From contig NW_026262668.1 in NCBI RefSeq assembly GCF_021869535.1, positions 10,710,348 through 10,774,347 on the forward strand: a stretch of DNA of 64,000 nucleotides, read 5' to 3'. This DNA is from Mytilus californianus (Eukaryota > Mollusca > Bivalvia > Mytilida > Mytilidae). Under the pieces are notes generated by a model that ran no database searches, was not told the DNA's origin, and saw only the letters and a list, made by a program, of their open reading frames with translations. The translations under genes were made by a program, and so were the position numbers. Position 1 is the stretch's first letter; each line of letters opens with the position of its first letter. Shown here one piece after another: positions 55,633 to 64,000 of the stretch.

Positions 55633-56158
55633 TTAATAAAGGTGGGACTGCAGATGCAATAGTCGTATCTTTGGTAGATTGAGGATAGAAGATGTAATGT
55701 TCTCGCACAATGCTTAACGCGTCCATCTCACTAAAAAATGGACGCCAAGTGACAGCAACTTCAATTTCGAAAACAGAATTATGACGGACAGACGACGAAT
55801 ACCAAGATGAGTGCTCTAAATCCAGTGAAATACATGCATTCACATGAAAACATGAAGCCTTATCACTTTTACTGCAGAAAATAGTGTGACAGAATTATTT
55901 ATTTTTTCAAAGTCAATAAAAGGCATTAAATGTCTGTTTTCTGTCAACTTTCACAAAATACAAAAGCGTTAGAATACAAATACACTCATTTTCTCCTGAA
56001 ATAAAAAAAAAAACCCAAAAAACAAAAAACTGAAAAAAATAAATTTCGCCTACATTGTCCATTAACTGACATGATACTGTCCTTAATCGAAATTAAAGTT
56101 ACAATTTGAAAAACTGACAGCGCCTCCGTGCATAGTTGTTACATCATTCAAACAGTGC
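55633..56158. repeat. Left inverted repeat (about 520 bp) around the tyrosine recombinase
   Basis: Reverse complement of 58078-58600, from GACTGCAGATGCAATAGTCG to CAAACAGTGCTT. The part at 56083-56158 is an inverted copy of the 3' end of the recombinase reading frame (HCLNDVTTMH...NCNFNF on minus). Confidence 0.85.
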
Positions 56159-58156
56159 TTGGGTGAATACGGACAATCAACCCCATGTCGGAAAAAGCGA
56201 AGATCGAGTATGACGAACGTTTCGTTCCTCCAGTTACAGAGAAGGAAATCGAAGAACTCGTTTCTGCTCAAACAAATGCTAACACAAAGAAAAATACTAG
56301 GTGGTCAGTTGGAGTATTTAACGAGTGGAGATCAGCAAGAGCTAAACACGACGACAAAAATTCCGGATTTGCATCTCATGGATGCAGAGAGTATGGATTT
56401 CTGGCTTCAGCGGTTTATTTTGGATGCTAAAAAGAAGAAGGGAGGCGATTACCCACCCAAATCTCTATATTATATCGTTTGTGGTCTACTCAGACACCTC
56501 AGAGACATGAATGTTAACGACAGAAACTTTCTGGATGAGAAGGATGGTCGCTTTGCTCCGTTTAGACGTGTATTGGATGCTAAGATGAAAGATTTGCTGT
56601 CCAAGGGACTAGGAACGAAAACGCGCAGAGCCGATCCAATATCACTAGAGGATGAAGAACTGGTGTTTTTGGAAAGAGTAGTGCTACAACTTTACAATCC
56701 ACCGTTTTCTTTCATAACTGCAAGTTATTTGGATTAAGAGGCCGCGACGAGCACAGAAATCTTGATTGTGATCAGTTTGATATTGGTATTGATTCTACAG
56801 GAAAGTTTATTAGATTCTTCGGGAGAAATAACAAGACATTTAAAGGTGGCCTCGGACACATGCAATTAGCGAATAAAGATATAAAGCACTATTCACAGGG
56901 CGGTAAGTTGTTTAATTTACATATATTGACCAATTCAAACACGAAAGATTATTTGACTAAATTATTCTACGCGTGTACCCGTTTTATATACTTTTGTCAA
57001 TTTGAATTTCATTGTGAAAAGAAATATTGTTTTTATATTATTTTATTCAACCCCGCACTCCGGCTTCATCCACCAACAAAAAAAAAATTGACCTCCACGA
57101 TATGGCCAATAGTACTGAAAGTGGCATTAAAGACCAACAATCAATCAATCATTTTCAAATCAAAAGCTCATATACGAAATTGTAATATACACGATAAGTT
57201 TTTTTGAATATACATGCACTGCTATAATTTGATTATTTGAATAAATTATTCTACGGATGTACTCGTTTTATATACTTTTTAATATTATTTTATTCAACCC
57301 GGGCACTCCTGCTTCATTTCCCAAAAAAATCAGACCACCACTATATAGCCAGTAATGCTGAATTGGCGTTAAACAGCAACAACTAATCAATCATTTTTTA
57401 AAAAAAAGGTAAAATCAAAGAGAGTAAGCTTTACATACCATTGCACGATATAGCCAATTGTGCTGAAAGTGGCGTTAAACAGCAACAGTCAATCAATCAT
57501 TTTCAAACCAAAAGCTCATATACGAAATTATAATATACACGATAAGTTTTGCAGAATATAACTGCAACTGTCATAATTTTCTTTAAATAGAAGCAAGCGG
57601 AAAAAACTCTTTCAATTTGTTTTAATTTGTAGGTCCAAGATGCATAATTGCTTACTATGAAGAGTACTTGAAAGCTGTGGGCTCCGGAACATTTTATCGA
57701 CAACCGCTCAACATGGATGGGAAAGATCGTTTTCGTTATGGAAAATCAGCACTTGGAGAAAATAAATTACACGGACTAATGCGCGAGCTATGTCAATAAG
57801 GTGGACTTTTAGGGAACTGAACGAATCATTCCTGAAAACTCACTTGTGCAACCGCCCTATACCATATAGGTATTGATGAACAAGAAATCATGACAAGAAC
57901 TGGTCACCGCTCCATGGCATCAGTGAGAGCTTACAAAACTAGCAATGGGAGCATTCAAAAGAATGTGTCAAAAATCTTGAACCCACCCGTTCTTTCGAGC
58001 GAAGATGAAAACACGACCGTTTCCAACACAGTAGATGAATTGCGTACAGATAATGGTTACAAAATGAAAAATGTCAAGAAGCACTGTTTGAATGATGTAA
58101 CAACTATGCACTCAGGCGCTGTCAGTTTTTCAAGTTGTAACTTTAATTTCAATTAA
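56159..58156 (+). pseudogene. Crypton/DUF3504-type tyrosine recombinase relic
   Basis: Recognised by the order of motifs: RFVPPVTEKEIEEL and TRWSVGVFNEWRSAR (56218-56345), a frame change, FWLQRFILDAKKKKGG, PPKSLYYIVCGLLRHLRD, FRRVLDAKMKDLLSKGLG and PISLEDEE (to 56690), another frame change, then FFHNCKLFGLRGRDEHRNL with the catalytic Arg. A GTAAGT intron (56903-57632) leads to RCIIAYYEEYL, FYRQPLNMDGKDRFRYG and, after stops, TNHSSLKTH, TGHRSMASVRAYK with the His and Tyr positions. It ends in HCLNDVTTMHSGAVSF. Two shifts and two stops make it inactive. Related domains occur in host genes, but the flanks here are all mobile DNA. Confidence 0.78.
57040..57515 (+). repeat. Three SINE-like tails in the recombinase intron
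   Basis: CACGATATGGCCAATAGTAC, CACTATATAGCCAGTAATGC and CACGATATAGCCAATTGTGC are each followed by TGAA...GGCGTTAAAC(AG)CAACAA and a TCAATCAATCATTTT tail. Repeated spacing suggests serial insertion or local duplication. Confidence 0.6.
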
Positions 58157-58600
58157 GGATAGTATCATGTCGGTTTATTGACAATGTAGGCGATATTTAT
58201 TTTTTTCAGTTTTTTGGGTTTTTTTTTATTTCAGGATAAAAGGAGTGTATTTGTATTTTAACGCTTTTTTATTTTGTGAAAGTTGACAGAAAACAGACAT
58301 TTAATGCCTTTTATTGACTTTGAAAAAATAAATAATTCTGTCACACTATTTTCTGCAGTAAAAGTGATAAGGCTTCATGTTTTCATGTGAACGCATGTAT
58401 TTCACTGGATTTAAAGCACTCATCTTGGTATTCGTCGTCTGTCCGTCATAATTCTGTTTTCAAAATTGAGATTGCTGTCACTTGGCGTCCATTTTTTAGT
58501 GAGATGGACGCGTTAAGCATTGTGCGAGAGCATTACATCTTCTATCCTCAATCTACCAAAGATACGACTATTGCATCTGCAGTCCCTACTTTATTTACAA
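58078..58600. repeat. Right inverted repeat around the tyrosine recombinase
   Basis: Pairs with 55633-56158. It includes the end of the recombinase frame and the sequence after it (TTGACAATGTAGGCGA, TTTATTGACTTTGAAAAAAT, CACTTGGCGTCCATTTTTTA, TATTGCATCTGCAGTCC). Confidence 0.85.
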
Positions 58601-58609
58601 TTTCTTGGA

Positions 58610-58850
58610 CCCCTCCTCCCCCCTAACATGTATTTCACTTTGCTTGGTTTCCGTCGTCTGTCCGTCATAATTTTGTTTTCAAAACTGATATTGCTATCAC
58701 TAAGAGTCCATTTTCAGTACAAAGCCGAGTTGAGCATTGTAAGAGAACAAATTACATCTTAAGTCTACCAAAGATACGACTATTGCATTTGCAGTCCGTA
58801 CAAAATATGATACTTGAAATAGAGTGTCAAAGTGTTACAATATTTAAGAC
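58610..58850 (+). repeat. Second, diverged copy of part of the right inverted repeat
   Basis: ATGTATTTCACTTTGCTTGG, CCGTCGTCTGTCCGTCATAA, TCACTAAGAGTCCATTTTCA and CCAAAGATACGACTATTGCA repeat 58400-58590 in the same direction. Confidence 0.7.
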
Positions 58851-59282
58851 ACCACCCCCCGGTCGGTGGTCGACGTTAGAAACGTGATTTTGCTTATTCA
58901 CCTTAAGTATATAAAAATAAGAAGATGTGGTATGATTGCCAATGAGACAACTATCCACCAAAGTTCAAATGAAGTGGATGTTTATTCCAAAGCCTCCCCC
59001 GCCCAAACAACTAAGAAAACCAGAAGGGAACAACGGGAAGTCCAATGAGGTGGAGCCTCATATGAAAGCAGAGTGGCAGGAGCTTGGACCAGTGCATTAA
59101 ATTCGATCTAAGAATTAGTTATTTCACTGGTCTGAGCTCCTCCCAATCTATGCCTTTCCTATGACAAGCGGTCAACGGCGGGATAGGAGAGTGCAATAAC
59201 TAAAGAAAAAACGTCCTGTTAATGTACTCCTGTATTAATAACTTATTTAACTCGCGCGAAGATCAAAGGAAAAAATACCATT
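58851..59282. other. Family A 5' end and unassigned DNA
   Basis: AAGAAGATGTGGTATGATTG at 58918, then GCCAATGAGACAACTATCC; the match ends near 58965. The rest shows nothing that I recognise. Confidence 0.45.
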
Positions 59283-62200
59283 CATGTTAAAAGTTCTGAT
59301 AGAGCCCATTCTTCAAGTTTTCCAGGTATGATTTTATTTTCTGGAGGTGCCTTTCACTTGTATGCTTATGTCTACTGCATGAGAGTATGAAGTGTTCTAG
59401 ATCTTCATCTGCTGTATAACACAATATACATATTAGGGATATATTCTTATTGTGTCTAGACCTAACTGTCTGTAGCATATATGTTTGTGTTACTGGTCTG
59501 CTCTTTATTTCTCCTGTTTTCACATTAGTTGGGTTGCTTCCTGTGCACTGCCAGATATTAAGCGGCATAAAGGATGGGTTTTCCTGTATTTGAAGATATG
59601 CCAATGTCTTTTTATTAGACTGGTCTTCTAAACATATATACTTCATGCCAGTATTTATTTTGATGATATCTAACTATCCTTTTCCATTTTTCCTTTGATT
59701 TTGGGTGTTCCATGAGATTATCAACAGGTTCCATCCTGTACTTGGTAAGAGCTTCCTGTAAATCTATTTACAAAAATTTAGCTTTTTTCATTTTTCATTG
59801 CAAGCTGACGTTCTAGGATTTGAAACTCTAATGAGTTGTTGTTTCTTATTATGTTCATCAACACAGATAGCATATTTCGGTCTATCATCATAGGGATCGG
59901 TACTGCCCAAATTAATGTATAGACTGCTGTGTTGGCTATCTGATTTGGAAGGCCCTGCAGCTGCCTTAATATTTTCCTTTGCATGGTTTCCATTTGGTTC
60001 ATTTTTTGTTCTTAATGGGCATGACCTCCAGCCCATATGTCATTTTTGGAACAGAATATACCTTCCAAAGATTGTGGGATACAAGAGGAGAAAAACCTTT
60101 CCTTATATCCAGCTCCTAACATGCCACAGATAGTGGCCCTTCCTACTTTCAGTTTTTCATCAATATCAATTGTATTCTTTTCATTTCTGGGTTTACAGGA
60201 TGTTTTGCAGTTGTACTTCTACCTATTTGAGAGCTGCCAATGTTAACTACTCTGTCCTGATTGGTATTATAGCATACAAGGTCCGATTTCTGTGGGTTGA
60301 TCTTGACTAGTTCTCTCTGTGTATGGTTGTATACAATGTCCATAATGCCCTGCAGTTCACTTTCAGAGTTTGCTATTACTAATATGTCATCTGCACATGT
60401 TGGTGTAGCAATGTATATTGTCCCCATATGGCTTTCTAATCCACTTTCTGTCACACTATCTAGAATGGCATTATTATAGCATTTGTACAAGGCGGCTGAA
60501 AGTTTTGCTCCTTGCTGAATTCCTCGGTTGACAGGTATTTTGTCAGAAACAAGATCGTCCCATTTAATTCTCATGCTCATTTCTCTATACATATTACGGA
60601 GTAGAATCTACATGTCACCGTCAATGCCATAATATAGACCTTGTTGAAGAAAATTTCATGCTCCAGTTTATCAAAAGCCTTTTCTGCATCCAAAGTTAGT
60701 AGCAGGATTTCCTGGTCATCTTCACAAGATTGTATTATAACTTCCGATGCCAGGAATATAGCAAATATCATGGGTATGGCTGCAGTAAATCCTCGTTGTA
60801 GTTGGGTTCGGATTTGATGGATCTTTATATCTATTCTGAATTTTAATACACTCTGTAGGATTTTAGTGAGGATTTTGGTCACTGTGATTCCTCTATAGTT
60901 TGCCGGGTTTTGACGGTCCTTATTTTTCTTCAATACTGGTGTCATTGTTCCTCCTTTCAGCATCTGTGGGATGTCAAGTTGTTCTATTACTGTATTGAGG
61001 ATATGCAATATGAGTGGTAGAAGCTCGGCCTCAGCGTGTTTGTAGTGTTCGGCTGATATTCCAGCGATATCTGGGATTTTCAGTTTTTCAGTTTTTTTAC
61101 AGCATCATGTATTTCCTCCTCTTTTATTGGTTCAATTTTAACTTTCCCCATTTCTATCTTTTCGATTATGGTATTTTGCAAGGATGAGAGCTCATATATT
61201 TTGTAATCAAAATCCTGCTTATAGTCTCGATTCGGTAGCTCGTGGAAATAACTTGTCCACATTTGAAGAATGTCCTCGTTTGTTTCAGCAATTTGGTTAC
61301 CCTTTTGTAGAGTCTTGGTAAATCGGTTACCATCTGACCTTTGTGTTCTTAGTATTTTGTGAAAAGGTTTATTGTCCGAAGAAGATGCTATCATTATCTG
61401 GTTTGCCAATTTTTCTCTTTACGAGGCATATGCTTGTCTATGAGCCTTTTGGATGTTATTAGCTGTGATTTTAACGGATTATTTTTGTCTTTTGATGCTT
61501 CTCCATTTTTTCCATAAGGCATGCTTTTCTTTAATAATTTTTGATGCTTCTGATATTTTCTTATTCCAAAGGGATTTCCCAGTGCTTTTGGTTCTTATTG
61601 ATTTGTCGTAGTTCGGTATAGCCTCATTGCATGCATTATACATTATGTTTCCTATAGATGTAATGTCCTCCTCTAAATTTTTGTTTCTAGCTTGAAGTAT
61701 TATTTCCACTCCATCAGATATGGTCAGTTGATATTTTTGTAGATTTAATTTTTTCTATTTTGTTCTTACAATGACTGATTTTGGTTTGTTGGATTTCCTA
61801 ATTAGTTTTCTCTTGATTGTAGCTATGACAGGTACATGGTCAGATGTGTTTTCTGGTTCCATATCTAAGATCTGTACATATTGTGTTAGTTCTTTACTTC
61901 CTGAGAAAAAAATAATGAAGATGTCCCGTTATGATGCAAAAAGGTTTCTTTCTCTGGGTAATCTCGGTTTAGTTCCAATGAGTTTTCTGCCAAGAATGTC
62001 TTTAATAGAGGATCATGAGATGTTTTTGATCGATGAATAGACCCATTCAAGTCTCCAGATAGCATTATATGATGAGTGTTTCTGTATTTTTTATTATTTT
62101 TGTCATTTGTGCCAGAGTATCTTTGTACTCATTTTCCATATCTTTGTTTTCAGATGGCATGTATACATTAATGAGACATACTGGTGTGTTGTCAGTTTCC

Positions 62201-62330
62201 ATCAACACTGCTCGGTAAGCGGTAACATACAAACGAAAAACTGTCGAAATGTGCAATTTCTTTCTGTTATAAGATAGCCATTGTATGTATCCGTCCAATC
62301 CTTCGCCTTGTCTTGTCTAATCCCTTTCCA
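59283..62330 (-). pseudogene. LINE ORF2 relic with endonuclease, minus-strand arm
   Basis: Read from 62330 down: an apurinic-type endonuclease with VCLINVYMPSENKDMENEY (62298-62065), LSGDLNGSIHRSKTSHDPLL and ENTSDHVPVIATI (SDH motif near 61840). Then a linker (61709-61080); reverse transcriptase TPVLKKNKDRQNPANYRGIT, LLLTLDAEKAFDKLEHE, RGIQQGAKLSAALYKCYNNA and PTCADDILVIAN (61008-60150); a C-terminal region to 59287 with LYTADEDLEHFILSCSRH. Several frameshifts break it. It is longer at both ends than the plus copy. The clade is not determined. Confidence 0.85.
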
Positions 62331-62334
62331 ATTT

Positions 62335-62500
62335 ACGTTTCAACTCAATTCCTAACAGATTTTTTGTGTTTCTTTCAAATCTATAGCGCTTCCATAGCTG
62401 ATCATTGCTAAACTTTCCCTTTCCAAGTCTTAAACGTCTGATTTTTCGAGCATAAACCAATTTTTGCATTGCTACAGCAGCCATGTTGGATGTTTTAATC
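62335..62500 (-). pseudogene. Possible PIF/Harbinger transposase N-terminal fragment
   Basis: On minus, KGKFSNDQLWKRYRFERNTK followed by NLLGIELKRKL resembles the DDELxxRYRFxRxxIxxL...LxxxL segment near the start of HARBI1-like transposases. Only about 50 residues, directly abutting the truncated 5' end of the LINE. A weak call. Confidence 0.35.
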
Positions 62501-63130
62501 ATATGAATAGAATTTAATACACCTTCATGTGGTGAATTAAATTTAACGACAGTTTAGCATTTTTAACACCGCTTTAAAATTAACAAGATGAACAACACAT
62601 GTACACTAGTCATATGATTATTTTTAATCGAATGATTAAGAAATTTTAACGACTCGTTAGCACTAACGACAAGTTGAACAACAGACCACAGGCTTTTAAT
62701 TGTGTTAGCCTGACTGGCGTTTCGTTTACAACAGCTGACTCATCAGTGACATTCGAATCAAAAAAGCTAAAAACAAACAAACGTGTATATATAGTATTAT
62801 GTACATCTCTATTGAGAGGCCCTGAATATTGTAATTGCGTGTACTCATTGTTATCGATAAACAGTGACACGCATGTTAAAGGGTAAAGGTTCGGTAATAG
62901 TGAAAACGAGTTACAAGGTGCCCATACATGTATCTAAGTAGTTATAAACCTCATTCTAAAACCTCGTCATACTGAATAAGTGTGCGTACTGAAAAATAAG
63001 TAAATACGCATTGCATATCCATTATTTATTCTTATTTGTTGTTTGAAAACTTAGACACAACGGTTCTTACTAAAATTCAACAGATTTGTACCGATGAAAT
63101 ACACTCATCAACTTATTATTTCCTTTTAGA
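62500..63130. other. Upstream of the HEPN-type gene; no other gene recognised
   Basis: AT-rich apart from the hammerhead-like stretch. A pyrimidine-rich CTTTTAG at about 63123-63129 could be the acceptor for the first recognised exon of the next gene. Confidence 0.4.
62700..62760 (-). ncRNA. Hammerhead-like core, degraded
   Basis: On minus: GTCACTGATGAGTC (CTGATGA at 62746-62740), later AAACGAAACGCC (GAAAC at 62723-62719) and AGTCAGGC. Both consensus boxes are intact, but stem II keeps only two pairs (GU/AC) and stem III does not pair well. Confidence 0.3.
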
Positions 63131-63133
63131 ATT

Positions 63134-64000
63134 ATGACACTTATTACAATGGAAGAGTCAAACTACATAAAGATTGCATTGCTATTACTGAGAATATCAC
63201 CACGAGCTGTCAGAATACGGTTTGACTATGAAATCCATCCTGATTGCTTAAATAAAACATTAAATTCAAATATTCGCAAATTGACCTACCTACAAAGTAA
63301 AAGGCACATCAACCAAGAACAATGGAATTTACTTTTTCCAGGAACAGGTTGGTCAATAATTATTCTATGTTGTTTCTTTGATATATACAGAAGCCAAAAT
63401 ATGGCTGTTTTTCAATAATTGGTAGCGGTTTATCAAACATACATAAAGACGACAGAAGTTTACCGATGTTCAAATCTCATAAATCGATTAGAAATAGGCA
63501 AATCAAGGTAACAAACAAAAACTGAGGAAACCGCATGAACTCAAAAAAAGAGCGCGCCCTAGTGCGTCGATAGGGTAATCGTCTCCTGCTACGCATCACT
63601 CGCCATGTGAATTCACACTCAGTCAAAATGTTACAATCGGGAACAGGACACATTGATACAGATCAGACGACTTGTACTTGTATCTAAAATCTGAGATCGC
63701 GGAAATATATCAATAGTGAGTTTGACAACGACACATTGTATTGGTCAACCAGTTCGTGATGTTGACCATAAAACTAATGTAGGGTCGATTTCCGTCGTGA
63801 TTTCGCCATAATGGCGTCCCGAAAAATGCAACCATGCCCGAATACGTCCCACAGAAAGAATGCAATCTATTTGCAAATTGTTTACTTTGTTATTCTTTCA
63901 GGAGAAGTATCATCAAAACATTTTGACAGTACGTTAATGATTTGTCTCATAAGGAATCTAACGCCAATTCAAATTAGTGACATACTTCCGATATCAACTA
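63134..64000 (+). CDS. DZIP3-like HEPN-domain protein, partial (runs off the window)
   Basis: Exon 63134-63347 and exon 63902 to the window end, joined in phase (ACAG|gttggt ... ctttcag|GAGAAG) with a Gly at the junction. The first exon reads EESNYIKIALLLLRISPRAV, RIRFDYEIHPDC, then ...NIRKLTYLQSKRHINQEQWN and LLFPG. The second reads EVSSKHFDSTLMICLIRNLT. The pattern (LLLxRxxPRAVRxxFD, INxxQWxLLFP, FDxTLMxxLxRNL) is that of the DZIP3-like HEPN domain, found in large families in molluscs and cnidarians, often beside NACHT or death-fold domains. The start at 63134 or the Met at 63149 is uncertain; an acceptor at 63129 means that earlier exons are possible. The function is not established; RNA binding or innate immunity is only family-based speculation. 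Confidence 0.72.
63560..63645 (+). mobile_element. Degraded tRNA-derived SINE head in the intron
   Basis: CCTAGTGCGTCGATAGGGTA, TCGTCTCCTGCTACGCATCA and CTCGCCATGTGAATTCACAC resemble a tRNA-like head with box A and box B positions, but box B has lost GGTTCGA. Weak. Confidence 0.3.

Overview
The window looks like nuclear DNA of a bivalve mollusc, most likely a marine mussel. It is AT-rich, its genes have introns with GT/AG boundaries, and it is crowded with decayed Penelope-like elements, LINEs, a Mutator-like element, a tyrosine-recombinase element, tRNA-derived SINEs, fold-back elements and minisatellites of kinds I associate with mussels. No prokaryotic gene organisation is visible. The species is inferred, not shown.

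Layout. 1-6.2 kb holds a LINE tail, a 59-bp minisatellite, a Penelope-like reverse-transcriptase relic and a 27-bp minisatellite. 6.3-21.9 kb is a large palindrome. Its arms carry two divergently transcribed, near-identical two-exon genes for a small heat-shock protein with two alpha-crystallin domains. The arms meet at two mirrored Mutator-like elements with 9-bp target duplications. The left arm also holds a 5.5-kb segment absent from the right arm. 24.9-31.8 kb repeats the unit (27-bp minisatellite, SINE, conserved upstream DNA, sHSP gene) with a third, more diverged sHSP copy. 31.2-41 kb is a repeat graveyard: Penelope relics, a terminal-inverted-repeat element carrying a hammerhead-ribozyme-like core, a fold-back element, a fourth 27-bp minisatellite followed by a SINE, and a 63-bp minisatellite.

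41.5-48.5 kb (minus strand) is a D-serine dehydratase-like gene. I could follow it through eight exons, which join in frame to 376 codons with the lysine and the His/Cys metal site of the family. Its introns hold a Penelope relic and a 672-bp inverted-repeat element next to a splice donor. 50-53.3 kb is again SINE and Penelope debris. 53.8-62.3 kb is a second inverted structure: two opposed LINE relics and 0.5-kb inverted repeats around a broken Crypton/DUF3504-type tyrosine recombinase. The right edge (63.13-64 kb) holds the first exons of a gene with a DZIP3-like HEPN domain.

No shared pathway links these genes. The sHSPs are cytosolic chaperones, the dehydratase acts in D-amino-acid metabolism, and the HEPN gene belongs to a family often expanded in invertebrates. 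The main theme is structural: tandem and inverted duplication of a stress gene together with mobile DNA. The best-supported unusual points are the palindrome, whose edges rejoin in the order seen in the third copy, the minisatellites that stay open in several frames, the hammerhead-like core, and the recombinase flanked by long inverted repeats.
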